A stretch of DNA of 64,000 nt from CAVRAW01 sp963716135 (GTDB lineage Bacteria; Planctomycetota; Planctomycetia; Pirellulales; JADZDJ01). This document shows, piece by piece, positions 54,015 to 63,608 of this stretch. The stretch covers positions 1,550,001 to 1,614,000 of the forward strand of contig OY970289.1 of assembly GCA_963716135.1 (NCBI GenBank), in the 5' to 3' direction. The notes below the pieces were generated by a model that was given only the letters and a program-made list of their open reading frames with translations, did no database searches and had not been told where the DNA came from. The position numbers and the translations under genes are program-made. Position 1 is the stretch's first letter. Every line of letters starts with the position of its first letter.

Positions 54015-54442
54015 TCACTTTGCCGGCTGTTTGAAGGTGAGCACCGGGCACTGGGCGCGACGCACGACCAGCTCCGCCACGCTGCCCATCAGCACGCGCG
54101 TGAGCCCGCTGCGGCCGTGAGTGCTCATGACGATCAGGTCGACGCCTTCGTCCTGTGCCACGCGGACAATTTCGGTGGCCGGGTCGCCGGTGACCATGCG
54201 ATGCACATACTGCACCTTGGGGTCGGCCGGCTTGACGTTCTCCAGCATCTTCTTCAGCGCGTCGGTGTTGGGCTCCGGAATGCCGTAATACAATTCGCCG
54301 CCGCCGTAAGCCAAGGGCGGCTCCTCGACGTGCAAGATGATGAGCGTGGCGCCGCTGTCGCGCGCAAGGAAGTGGCATGGGGCAACACTTCATCGCTGGC
54401 GTGCGAAAAATCGGTGGGAAAGAGGATTTTTTTGGCTTTCAT
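54015..54442 (-). CDS. universal stress protein (UspA family), one frame break
   Basis: 142 residues. It starts MKAKKILFPTDFSHASDEVL with a strong GGAGG site. The frame breaks at GCGCGC 54360-54365; one added base restores SLARDSGATLIILHVEEP. The C-terminal half has TEIVRVAQDEGVDLIVMSTH and the ATP-binding loop GRSGLTRVLMGSVAELVVRR (G-x2-G-x9-G(S/T)), so it likely binds ATP. Its target process is unknown. It is transcribed towards the cytochrome gene, 49 bases away. Confidence 0.88.
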
Positions 54443-54625
54443 AATCGCCGCCTCCAATTACGGTTCGACCGATTATACAGCAGCGCACCTGAATGTGGAC
54501 AGCAAGCGAAGCTCTGCCGCCCGCCGCGGCGAGGGTTCTGTTGTCAGCAGCCGCTAGATAGGATACGCTTTTCGCACGGTCATCAAAAGGCATCTGCACG
54601 CCACGCTCACGGAGGGATGATACAC

Positions 54626-55600
54626 GTGGATTTGCCGCGGGACGCCATCCTGAATGAAGATTGCGTCGAGGGATTCAGGCGCCTTCCCGACAGCGCCGTC
54701 GACCTTGCTTTTGCCGATCCGCCGTTCAACATCGGCTACGAGTACGACGTCTACGAAGACCGGCAGGCGGCCGACGCCTATCTCGATTGGTGCCGCCAGT
54801 GGATCGGCGGCCTGCACCGGGTGCTGAAGCCCGATGGCACGTTTTGGCTGGCCATCGGCGATGAATTCGCCGCCGAACTCAAGCTCATCGCGCAGCGCGA
54901 AATCGGATTCACCTGCCGCAGTTGGGTCGTGTGGTATTACACGTTTGGCGTCAACTGCACCAAAAAGTTCAGCCGTTCGCACGCCCATTTGTTTCATTTC
55001 GTCAAGAACCCGCGGCGGTTCACGTTCAACGCGGGCGAAATTCGCGTGCCCTCGGCGCGGCAACTGGTGTACGGCGATTCGCGCAGCAATCCTGCCGGCC
55101 GTTTGCCTGACGACACCTGGCTGGTTCCGCCGCGCAACGGCGAAATTTCATCCGAAAAAACTTTCGCGCTGCGCCCGCAGGATTTGCCCGGCAGCTTTCA
55201 AGCCGAGGAAGATACGTGGTACTTTCCGCGCGTGGCGGGCACCTTCAAACAGCGGGCCGGATGGCACGGCTGTCAAATGCCGGAGCAATTGTTGGGACGG
55301 ATTATTCGCGCCTGCAGCAATCGCGGCGAAACCGTGTTGGACCCCTTTGCCGGCAGCGGCACGACATTGGCGGTGGCCAAGAAGTTGGGGCGCCATTTCT
55401 TGGGGTTTGAAATTTCGCCGAAGTACGCCAGAAATGTGGAAAAGCGTTTGAGTTCGATTCGCTCCGGCGATCCATTGGAGGGCGCACCGGAGCCGCTGGT
55501 CAGTGCGCCCAGCACGGCCAATGGCATTACGCTAAAAGAGCGCCAGCAAAATCGGCGTCGAGGGGTTCGCAAGAAACAAGGGGCGGGCCGGCAAAAATAA
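54626..55600 (+). CDS. solitary site-specific DNA methyltransferase (beta-class)
   Basis: 324 residues. Catalytic motif IV is DPPF in FADPPFNIGYEYD (near residue 31), and the SAM-binding motif I is DPFAGSGTTLAVAKKLGR (near 241), so the order is that of beta-class amino-methyltransferases. DPPF rather than SPPY points to N6-adenine rather than N4-cytosine (established correlation, not proof). No target-recognition insertion larger than about 130 residues and no restriction enzyme or specificity subunit adjoins it, so it looks like an orphan. GTG 54626 lies nine bases behind GGAGGG and is the better start; the ATG at 54617 directly abuts that site. The C terminus is Arg/Lys/Gln-rich. Confidence 0.85.
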   Translation: MDLPRDAILNEDCVEGFRRLPDSAVDLAFADPPFNIGYEYDVYEDRQAADAYLDWCRQWIGGLHRVLKPDGTFWLAIGDEFAAELKLIAQREIGFTCRSWVVWYYTFGVNCTKKFSRSHAHLFHFVKNPRRFTFNAGEIRVPSARQLVYGDSRSNPAGRLPDDTWLVPPRNGEISSEKTFALRPQDLPGSFQAEEDTWYFPRVAGTFKQRAGWHGCQMPEQLLGRIIRACSNRGETVLDPFAGSGTTLAVAKKLGRHFLGFEISPKYARNVEKRLSSIRSGDPLEGAPEPLVSAPSTANGITLKERQQNRRRGVRKKQGAGRQK

Positions 55601-55613
55601 ATGCCAGACCGCC

Positions 55614-57741
55614 TCACTCCGGCAGCCAGAGGGCGGATTTCTTTTCGCCGCCGGCTTGCGGCTGGTCGGGAGTCCAAAGTTTGCCGGGCTCGCTGGCCGC
55701 GCCGGGAACGACCAATGGTGAGGCCGGGGCCGCGGGCGCCGCGCCGCCAATTGCCAGCCGGCCGTCGGGACCGACCAGGCCGGTTTGCACCAGCAATTGC
55801 ACCAGCGCCTGGGCCACGCCCGGTTCGCGCCCATGCTGAGTTTGAATGTGTTGGATCAACTGCAACACGGCCTGGCCTTCGCTGCGCTGGATGCGGTAGG
55901 CCAATTCCATCAGGTCCCAAGGCGCCGACGATTGCTTGTGGGCTTCGGCCATTCGGCGCGCCTCTTCGATCAGCCGCAGTGATTCCTCGGCATTATCCGC
56001 CGAGCGCACCAGCGCTCGATAGGCCGACAGCTTGTATTCGGCCGCGGGCAGGTTGGGCCGCTTGAGCACTTCCGGAGCCAGCCGCCGTAAGGCCAGCGAA
56101 AAATTCGCGACCACCGCGCGATTGAATGCCTGCTTCAATTGCTCGTCGGTGAGCGATTCGACGCGCAGCCGGGCGATGCGCCTAGCGGAATGCGATTTAG
56201 ATCCAGGCCTGCTGGATCGATGTCCGTCTGTTCCGGCAGTCCCAGCTTGCGGCGAAGTTGGTTGTAAGTGTCGGGGCCCGTGTCTGCGTCGGCCAATTGC
56301 AGGAGCCAGATGGCGGCCAATAGGCGATTGCGGTATTGCGGTTCCGTGGCGGCTTGCTCGGCCGTGCGGCCGCCAAAGAGAGGTTGCGGCAATTTCGGCC
56401 ACTGTTCCAGCACCATCTTGCGGCGCTGCTGGATCGAAAGGCTGTGCCGCAGTTCCTCCGGCGTGTCGTCGGGCAATCGCCAGTGCCAGCTCAAGGAATG
56501 CTCGATTTGACCCATGTGGCCGATGACGACTTCGGTTGTGGGCACTTTCAGATCGTCCCCCAACACTTCCTGCAGCAGTTTCTTGGCGGAATCCAGGTCC
56601 GGCCGAAATACTGCCAATTCCAATCGCGCCGGGCGATCGGTCTGCTTGCCGAACAGCAGCATTTGCCCCAACTGCTGCGGGATTTGGTCCAGCGTGATCC
56701 CGACGCCGCTGGCAACAACGGCCCGGTCCAACAGCGAATAGGCGGCCCGCGGCGGCGGTTCGTTTTGCGCGCTCCAGGCGCTGGTATCCAGAGGCAAGCG
56801 TTCGATGCGGCGATCGGCCGCCAGTTTTTCCTGGACCGCTTCGGCATTGTTGATCAGATAAGTGATCGAGAGTTCATCGATCTGCAGTTGGCTGTCGGCG
56901 GCGAGCAATTGCGCCAACGCTTCGGCCTCGACGGCGTCGTCGGGCGATACTTTCAAGGCGGCAAACTTCCGCAGCGCCTCGACGGCGGCCGCATAATTGC
57001 CCAGGAAGCTTTGGATGGTGCCGAGGTTTCGCCACAAGACCGGCGAATCGGCGGCAGTCGATGCCATGGCCGTCCAGGCGTCCGCGGCGCGCTTCCAATG
57101 CCCCAACTGTGCCGATTCAAGCGCCTTGGTGAATGCCGCGCACCACGGGACATCGGCCGGTGCGTCTTCCAGCGGCGGCATCTCCTTCAACGGCACCGGA
57201 ACGGTCGGAGCGGCCTCGAGCTGCAAAAGCGCCGACATCGCCCGCTCGTCTTTGGCTTGCGAGATGCCTAGCTGCAACTGCAGATGCGCCGCGCCGGAGC
57301 GATGTGCCGCGCCGACAGCAATACCAGGGCCAACGTGCCGATGGCATCGTAAACTCGTACCGGCATCTCAGTGCCGCAGGCTTCGATGGCCTGCTGCAGC
57401 CAGGCGATTCCTTTGAGCGGATCTTCGTGACTGGCCACGAACAATGCCTTTTCGGCCAGCGCCACTGGATTGCCTGGATGCGACGACAGAAACTTGGTGA
57501 GCGTGGTTTCAGCCGCGGCATGATCTCCCACGGCGTTTTCCAACGATAGGCGAATGCTTTGCAAGCAGGCCCGCCCCGGATATTGCTCGTCGAGCTTGCG
57601 AACGTGATCCAGCCCTGCCAGCGGCTGCTCCCCCTCGAGCATCCGCTGCACCTTATCGAGCTCCTGCACTAGGTCGGCACAGCAGAATTTCACCTTCTTG
57701 CCGGTGCCGCCGGGACATGGGGAATAGGGATCGATAGGCAC
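55614..57741 (-). CDS. SEC-C-motif protein with TPR-like helical repeats, two frame breaks
   Basis: After adding one base at GCGC 57286-57294 (two adjacent sites) and one at GCGC 56178-56181, it reads through 709 residues. The N terminus carries a variant SEC-C zinc motif, CPGGTGKKVKFCC (residues 9-21), in which the second Cys of the usual CPCGSGKK is Gly. The rest is helical, with TPR-like stretches (LVQELDKVQRMLEGEQPLAG, VLWRNLGTIQSFLGNYAAAV). Restored joins are HIAPAAAHLQLQLGIS and NRIPLGRIARLRVESL. Similar large SEC-C/TPR proteins occur in planctomycetes with unknown function. The start is GTG 57741, without a clear ribosome site. Confidence 0.75.
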
Positions 57742-58089
57742 GGGAACTGCCAGCTTTCGAGGAATTGCTCGCTACAAGAAAATCAACTCGGCCGGAGCAA
57801 ATGCGGCTGCTATCAGAGGAAAACTTGCTAGCTCGGCCGCATCGCCGCATCGTAGCAGACGCCGGCTTCATCGACTACCGCCCAACTCGTTGCGGCAATG
57901 ACAGTTGCAGAACTCGCGGCTTGGCGAATCTGGGTAAAGACGCGCGATCTTGCCGATTTCGTCGATTATTCCTGTGGCATAAGGCGTACCGTGTCCGATC
58001 TTTGGGAGAGAAATACCCGGAATCGTTGCGCTTGGAGATCGTTTGCTAGCTGCGGCCTAGATGTAAGACGCCACTTCGGAGGTTGGACA
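57742..58089. other. intergenic region between divergent genes
   Basis: This region should hold the promoters of the SEC-C protein and the barrel protein. The ribosome site of the latter (GGAGG 58078-58082) is clear; no convincing promoter hexamers with correct spacing were found. Confidence 0.5.
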
Positions 58090-59430
58090 GTGAAACGAGC
58101 GGGTTGGCAACTGCTGCTGGCCGGTGCGGTGCTAATTTTGGCAGCGCACGCACTGCGCACTCAGACATCCGAGCAACTTCCCGAGCCCACTTCGGTGATG
58201 AACCATGCGCCGGCGGCGGCGGCGCCGGCCGCAGCGCAGCCCGGCGCCCCGGCCGCCATGCGATCCTCTGCGGCGTCGACAACTCCAGGCACGAGCCCCA
58301 TGATGTCGCGCGATCGAGCATGGGATCAGCAGCCCGATCTGCGAAACGGCGAGGACCAACCCGATCTTTACGCAGATGATATGGGCGATCCGTATGATGA
58401 GCCCTGCGACGACGGCCCTGCGTATCCATTTACCAGCAGCCGGTGGTGGCGCGACGGGTGTTGGTACAGCGAATTCGAGTTCGTGGTTTGGCACCGGTCC
58501 CGCGCGCACGATGGGCGGCTCGGCCTCGACACCTCGGGACTTCTGCCCGGCCAGCGACAGGATTTGAACCGGCATGGCACGCCATTGGGATTGGTGCCGG
58601 GCGGCTCGGGAACATTGGGCTATATCCTGGATCGAGATCTAGACAACCGCGACCACAGCATTGAGTTCACCTATCTGGGATTCAATAACTGGCAGGCCTA
58701 TGACAGTTTGCGCTCCGAAAATCCGCAAAGCCTGCGCACGCCGATCGCGCCAAATTACGGCGGCTTCAACTTCGCGGACACCTACAGCACGGTCTATCGT
58801 TCGTCGCTGCAAACGATGGAGATAAACTACCGCATTCGCAACCGGCCAGGCCGTGACCGAATGATCATGGGGCCCGACGGCTTCTGGTCGCGGCAGCTGA
58901 CCCCCGGTCGCACCCAATCGCTGATCATTGGTCTTTCCGGGCTGCAGATTAACGAAGATTTTCGCTGGGTTAGCTTGCAAGATAACGTCAGCCCGGCGGT
59001 GTTCTCGGGGAATCTCCACACGCACACCGATAACACGCTTCTGGGTCCGCAGATCGGCGGCGATTGTTTCGACGTCCATGATACGTGGTATTGGGGAGTG
59101 CGCGGCACGGTGGGCATTTACGCGAACTTCTCGCGCGGGTCGTCCGACATTATCGTCAATGATCCCAACACGCCGGAGGCCCCGGTTCATGGAAAATCGA
59201 CTTCGCAAACTCCCAGCGGCTTCGGCAAACTGAGCGTGTTGACCGGAATCAACGTGAACGATCACATCATGATCTTCAGCAGTTACGACGTCGCCGCGGT
59301 GGGCGGCCTGGCGATGGCGCCCGACCAGGTGTCGTTCTTTGGCCTGATGTCCGCCACTCCGCCGACGATGAACACCGGCGGGCATATCTTCTACAATGGC
59401 TTCGCCATCGGTTTGGAAGCGTACTGGTAA
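58090..59430 (+). CDS. BBP7-like outer-membrane beta-barrel protein
   Basis: 446 residues. A GTG start (58090) seven bases behind GGAGG gives the signal peptide KRAGWQLLLAGAVLILAAHA; longer in-frame starts back to 57898 lack one. An Ala/Pro-rich linker (residues 40-85) and an acidic patch precede the barrel. Barrel strands show WWRDGCWYSEFEFVVWHRSR at the first strand, typical of planctomycete BBP7 proteins, then repeated aromatic strand patterns (HSIEFTYLGFNNWQAYDSL, TWYWGVRGTVGIYANFSRG). It ends YNGFAIGLEAYW, with a terminal aromatic residue. It is probably a structural or porin barrel. Confidence 0.8.
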   Translation: MKRAGWQLLLAGAVLILAAHALRTQTSEQLPEPTSVMNHAPAAAAPAAAQPGAPAAMRSSAASTTPGTSPMMSRDRAWDQQPDLRNGEDQPDLYADDMGDPYDEPCDDGPAYPFTSSRWWRDGCWYSEFEFVVWHRSRAHDGRLGLDTSGLLPGQRQDLNRHGTPLGLVPGGSGTLGYILDRDLDNRDHSIEFTYLGFNNWQAYDSLRSENPQSLRTPIAPNYGGFNFADTYSTVYRSSLQTMEINYRIRNRPGRDRMIMGPDGFWSRQLTPGRTQSLIIGLSGLQINEDFRWVSLQDNVSPAVFSGNLHTHTDNTLLGPQIGGDCFDVHDTWYWGVRGTVGIYANFSRGSSDIIVNDPNTPEAPVHGKSTSQTPSGFGKLSVLTGINVNDHIMIFSSYDVAAVGGLAMAPDQVSFFGLMSATPPTMNTGGHIFYNGFAIGLEAYW

Positions 59431-59464
59431 GGTACTGTTTCCCTGGGGGACGGCATCTGCCGCC

Positions 59465-59488
59465 AAAGCGAGCCGGCCGCCGCTTTTT
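59465..59488 (+). terminator. possible terminator of the BBP7-like gene
   Basis: AAAGCG (59465-59470) pairs with CGCTTT (59481-59486) around a GC-rich loop that itself contains GCCGGC. A run of five T follows from 59484. It is 34 bases behind the stop. The stem is short, so support is moderate. Confidence 0.4.
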
Positions 59489-59573
59489 CCAGCGGTAGGA
59501 TTCGCGGCGACTCCTTCATAGAATTGCGACGCCGAGGAACGCATCGATCGTCGCCGCAAACCGGAAAACCAAC

Positions 59574-61496
59574 ATGACACGCCCGTGGGCCGAGCAGATT
59601 GTCGCCAGGCGGTATCCGATGATCGCTGCGCTGTCGATCGCGGCCATCGTCGCTTATCTGATTTTGCACTTCGGCACGGGCGTTTCGGAGGAGGTCGCGA
59701 ATTGGCCGCTGTTCGTTGCCCTGGCCCTGGGCGGCGTTCCGATTGTCGCCGAGCTATTGTTCAAGATTCTTAAGCGCGATTTCGGCTCCGATCTGTTGGC
59801 CGGCATTTCGATCGTTGCTTCCGTATTGCTGGACCAGTATTTGGCGGGCACGCTGGTGGTGCTGATGCTCTCAGGTGGCGAAGCGATTGAAGGCTACGCC
59901 GTGCGCAGCGCGGCTTCGGTGCTGCACGCCCTGGCGCGGCGCATGCCCTTGGTGGCGCATCGCCGACGCAACTCGCAAATGGAGGATGTGCCGCTGGAGC
60001 AAATCGCCGTGGACGACGCGCTGGTGGTGTTCCCGCACGAAATCTGCCCGGTGGACGGCGAAGTGCTCGAAGGGCACAGCGTGATGGACGAATCGTATTT
60101 GACCGGCGAACCCTATCGCATGTCGAAGACGCCCGGGGCCACGGTGCTATCGGGTGCAATCAATGGCGAGGCGGCGCTGGTGATCCGCGCCACGCGGCGG
60201 GCGGTGGATTCGCGCTACGCTCAGATCATGCGCGTGATGCAGGAATCGGAGCAGCGGCGGCCGCGCATTCGGCGATTGGCCGACCAGCTCGGCGCTCTGT
60301 ATACTCCGCTGGCGGTGGCGATTGCGGTCGCGGCCTGGATCGCAACGGGGCAGGCATTGCGCTTCCTGGCGGTGCTGGTCGTTGCCACGCCGTGTCCGCT
60401 GTTGATCGCCATTCCGGTGGCGATCATCGGCAGCATTTCGCTTTCGGCGCGGCGCGGCATCATCGTCCGCGATCCGGCAGTGCTGGAACAGGTGGACACC
60501 TGCCGCACGGTGATCTTCGACAAGACGGGCACGCTAACCTATGGTGAGCCGCGGCTGGAGGAGCAGATGGTTGCGCCGGGCTTCGAGGCGCACGATGTGC
60601 TGATGCTCGCGGCCAGTTTGGAGCGATATTCGAAGCATCCCTTGTCGGAAGCGATTCTCCTGGCGGCGCAGCAGGAGCGATTGGCCCCCTGCGAAGCGGC
60701 GGAAATTCGCGAGCGCCCGGGCGAAGGACTGCGCGGCACGGTGGCCGGCCGAAAGGTGCAAATCACCAGCCGCAAGAAGCTGAGCGATCTGCGGCCGGAT
60801 TTGGCAGCGCAGCTTCCGCCGTTGGCCGGCGGCCTGGAATGCGTGATCGTGGTGGACGATCAGTATGCCGCCACGTATCGATTTCGCGATCAGCCGCGCC
60901 ATGAAGGTTCGTCGTTCGTACATCATTTAGCCCCCAAGCATCATTTCGATCGCGTGCTGCTGGTGTCCGGCGATCGCGAAAGCGAGGTGCGATACCTGGC
61001 GGATCAGGTCGGCATCAAGGAGGTATATGCGGAGCAAAGTCCGGAAGACAAAGTGAACATCGTTCGCCGGGAGACGCAGCGCGCCAAAACGTTGTTCCTG
61101 GGCGACGGCATTAACGACGCGCCGGCGCTCTTGGCCGCTACCGTGGGCCTGGCGTTTGGCACCGGAAACGAGATTACCGGCGACGCCAGCGGCGCCGTGG
61201 TGATGGACACGTCGCTGGAGCGCGTGGACGAATTCATGCACATCAGCAGGCGAATGCGCATGATCGCGCTGCAAAGCGCGGTGGGCGGAATGGCCGCCAG
61301 TATGCTGGGAATGTTGTTCGCCGCTTGGGGCTATCTGCCGCCGGTGGCAGGCGCCATTCTGCAAGAGCTGATCGACATCGTGGTGGTTATGAACGCCCTG
61401 CGACGGCATGGCCGCCAAGGTCGCTCAGCGATTTCTAATCGACCGGCATCGCCAACCAGCCGCCAAATATCGCAAAGGGCAAAATCAGCGCCGTAG
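59574..61496 (+). CDS. heavy-metal P1B-type ATPase
   Basis: 640 residues. The transmembrane metal site is TPCPLLIAIPV (near 272), a CPx motif with Leu after Pro instead of the usual Cys or His. The phosphorylation motif is FDKTGTLTYGEP (Asp near 316), the HP motif is KHPLSEA (near 355), and the hinge is GDGINDAPALL (near 510). TGE is in SYLTGEP. There is no N-terminal metal-binding domain: the protein starts directly with the first helices. TPCPL fits the group of poorly defined P1B exporters; zinc, cobalt or manganese are possible but not shown. Its 3' end overlaps the convergent membrane-protein gene by 62 bases. Confidence 0.9.
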   Translation: MTRPWAEQIVARRYPMIAALSIAAIVAYLILHFGTGVSEEVANWPLFVALALGGVPIVAELLFKILKRDFGSDLLAGISIVASVLLDQYLAGTLVVLMLSGGEAIEGYAVRSAASVLHALARRMPLVAHRRRNSQMEDVPLEQIAVDDALVVFPHEICPVDGEVLEGHSVMDESYLTGEPYRMSKTPGATVLSGAINGEAALVIRATRRAVDSRYAQIMRVMQESEQRRPRIRRLADQLGALYTPLAVAIAVAAWIATGQALRFLAVLVVATPCPLLIAIPVAIIGSISLSARRGIIVRDPAVLEQVDTCRTVIFDKTGTLTYGEPRLEEQMVAPGFEAHDVLMLAASLERYSKHPLSEAILLAAQQERLAPCEAAEIRERPGEGLRGTVAGRKVQITSRKKLSDLRPDLAAQLPPLAGGLECVIVVDDQYAATYRFRDQPRHEGSSFVHHLAPKHHFDRVLLVSGDRESEVRYLADQVGIKEVYAEQSPEDKVNIVRRETQRAKTLFLGDGINDAPALLAATVGLAFGTGNEITGDASGAVVMDTSLERVDEFMHISRRMRMIALQSAVGGMAASMLGMLFAAWGYLPPVAGAILQELIDIVVVMNALRRHGRQGRSAISNRPASPTSRQISQRAKSAP

Positions 61497-61866
61497 ATGT
61501 GGCCGTCAGCCAGATTGGCCCGGAGTCGCCCAACAAGACGATCAAGCCCACGTTGAGTAGCGCGGCCAGGACCCCTGCCCCAAGTGCATGCGCTATCGGA
61601 GCACGGGGAGCGATTCTGCCCGCCGCATAACCGCCTGCCAGACTCATGATGATTCCGCCGGCGGCGCTGAACAGCACCAGAGCGAACGAGCGGGGTAGCT
61701 GCTCCACGATGGTTTGAGCGGAGGCGCCGCCGACCAGCATGGCGGTTACCGCCGTGAGGCCAATCACTGTGGTCGCCATGAGCGAGCCGGCGATATCGAC
61801 CACCGCCCCCAGCCAGATTGCTTGCAGGCTGAGTGTCAAAGTTCGTTCCGACGTCGTGCTGCTCAT
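61435..61866 (-). CDS. small integral membrane protein of unknown function
   Basis: 143 residues with four predicted helices (LSLQAIWLGAVVDIAGSLMA, FALVLFSAAGGIIMSLAGGY, IAHALGAGVLAALLNVGLIV and STALILPFAIFGGWLAMPV). No family recognised; it contains glycine-rich small-residue packing motifs. ATG 61866 (MSSTTSERTL) was chosen because upstream in-frame sequence reads into the start region of the divergent methyltransferase gene. It overlaps the end of the P1B ATPase gene on the opposite strand. Confidence 0.65.
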   Translation of the reverse strand: MSSTTSERTLTLSLQAIWLGAVVDIAGSLMATTVIGLTAVTAMLVGGASAQTIVEQLPRSFALVLFSAAGGIIMSLAGGYAAGRIAPRAPIAHALGAGVLAALLNVGLIVLLGDSGPIWLTATSTALILPFAIFGGWLAMPVD

Positions 61867-61946
61867 CGAGAGGAAACCAGGAAATACGGTGGCTGGTTGC
61901 GAAAGCTCCAGTATGATTACCGGCGAACAGCGATTCAAATCCTTCC

Positions 61947-62789
61947 ATGTTTGATTCCAACCAATACGAACTGCTGGATTTCGGCTCGGGCCGCAAGCTG
62001 GAGCGGTTTGGACAGTTCGTGCTGGACCGCCCTGCCCCAGCCGCGGCGGACGCCACGCCTGCGCTGCCTGAGTTGTGGACAAAAATCAACGCGCGATTTG
62101 AGACGGATGCCGCACAGAAAACAGGCGCCGTGCGCGGCAAATGGAGTGCGACCGGCGATTTGCCTCCCAACTGGACGATCCGACATGGGGAGCTGGCGTT
62201 CGAGATCAAGCCGACTGAGTTCGGTCATCTGGGCCTGTTCCCCGAACAAGCGACTTGCTGGGATTGGATCGATCAGCAATTGCGATCAGTTTCGGCGGCC
62301 AAGGTGCTGAACCTGTTTGCGTACACAGGCGGGAGCACATTGGCCGCTGCGGCGGCGGGTGCGGCGGTCACGCATGTCGATGCCGCAGCGAATACGGTCG
62401 CATGGGCGCGGCGAAATGCGGATTTATCGGGGTTGGCGGCGGCGCCGGTGCGCTGGATTGTGGACGACGCTTTGAAATTCGCGCGACGAGAGGCGCGACG
62501 CGGGCGACATTATGATGCCGTAATTTTGGACCCACCCAGTTACGGCCACGGCGCCGACGGAGAGGTCTGGAAAATTGAGGAACACTTGTCGGAGCTGTTG
62601 TCGATCTGTCGGGAACTGACCGGGCCGGAGCCGCAGTTTGCGCTGCTTACGTGCCATGCCCCGGGATTTGATCCGTCGCGGTTGACGGAGTGCTTGGGAA
62701 CGCAGCGCGCTGAAGCCGGAGATCTATGGCTGACGACTGCAGACGGGCGGAAATTGCACAGCGGCGTGTTTGCTCGCGTCGGCCGCTAG
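61947..62789 (+). CDS. class I SAM-dependent methyltransferase, rRNA-type (RlmI-like)
   Basis: 280 residues of the Methyltrans_SAM family (PF10672-like), found in 23S rRNA methyltransferases. The SAM-binding loop is VLNLFAYTGGSTLAAAAAGA (near 125), then HVDAAANTVAWARRN, and the active-site motif IV is YDAVILDPPSYG. LTCHAPGF near the C terminus provides a cysteine found in RlmI-type m5C enzymes. There is no PUA domain at the N terminus. The substrate is probably rRNA or tRNA, not determined. ATG 61947 follows the usual start MFDSNQYELLDFGSGRKLE. Confidence 0.85.
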   Translation: MFDSNQYELLDFGSGRKLERFGQFVLDRPAPAAADATPALPELWTKINARFETDAAQKTGAVRGKWSATGDLPPNWTIRHGELAFEIKPTEFGHLGLFPEQATCWDWIDQQLRSVSAAKVLNLFAYTGGSTLAAAAAGAAVTHVDAAANTVAWARRNADLSGLAAAPVRWIVDDALKFARREARRGRHYDAVILDPPSYGHGADGEVWKIEEHLSELLSICRELTGPEPQFALLTCHAPGFDPSRLTECLGTQRAEAGDLWLTTADGRKLHSGVFARVGR

Positions 62790-63546
62790 CTCATCCGCAG
62801 CGCGCCATCCAGGCGGATCAGCGTGCCGTTGAGGTAGGGGTTGGAAATGACCGACTGCACGAGTTGGGCGAACTCGTCTGGCCGACCCAGCCGCTTGGGA
62901 AATGGAATTTGTGCCTCCAGCGACTGGCGCACTTCGTCGCTGGTGTCGGCCATCATGTCGGTGTCGAACGTGCCTGGGGCGATCGCCACGACACGAATGC
63001 CGAACCGCGCCAGCTCGCGCACCGCAGGCAACGTGAGGCTGGCGACTCCGCCCTTGCTGGCGGCGTATGCCGCCTGGCCGATTTGCCCTTCCAGGGCCGC
63101 CACGGACGAGGTGTTGATGATGACGCCGCGCTCGCCGGCCGCATTGGGCGCGTTGATCATCATCGCCGCCGTCGCCAATCGCAGCATGTTGAACGTGCCG
63201 ATCAGATTCACATGCACGACACGCTCGAATAGTTTCAAATCGTGCGGACCCTTCTTGCCGGCGATCCGAGCGGCGCCAGGATTCCGGCGCATTGCACCAG
63301 GCAATGCAGCTCGCCGAAATCTCGCACTGCGGTGTCAATCGCTTGTTGAGCATCGTCGGGTCGAGTGACGTCGGCGCGCACGAAGCGGGCCGACGGGCCC
63401 AACTCGTTTGCCAGCGACTGGCCGGCGTCTTCGTTCAAGTCGGCAACGATGATTTGGGCGCCGATTTCGGCCAGCCGCCGGGCGCAGGCTGCGCCTAATC
63501 CGCTGGCGCCGCCGGTGATCAGGCAAGTGCTCGAGTTGATTTCCAT
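62786..63546 (-). CDS. short-chain dehydrogenase, 3-hydroxyacyl-CoA dehydrogenase type-2-like, one frame break
   Basis: 253 residues. NAD-binding CLITGGASGLGAACARRLAE, NAG-equivalent QCAGI, catalytic Ser in VIINTSSVAALEGQIGQ and YAASKGG (Tyr and Lys). The frame breaks at GGCGCC 63272-63277; one added base restores CAGILGAARIAGKKGPHDLK, the loop seen in HSD10-type enzymes. The C terminus (FPKRLGRPDEFAQLV, GTLIRLDGALRMS) matches the 3-hydroxy-2-methylbutyryl/3-hydroxyacyl-CoA dehydrogenase group. It is probably a fatty-acid or branched-chain oxidation step, consistent with fabF nearby only in a general way. Its stop overlaps the convergent methyltransferase gene by four bases. Confidence 0.87.
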
Positions 63547-63608
63547 GAATGCCCCGAAATCCACGTAGCGAATAGTAAGCGGCCGGGCACCGACATTGGC
63601 GGCAGCAA

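Noticed and set aside
54626..55600. This methyltransferase as the source of GCGC modification
   Set aside because: Its DPPF motif points to adenine methylation and GCGC contains no adenine; kept only as something to test.
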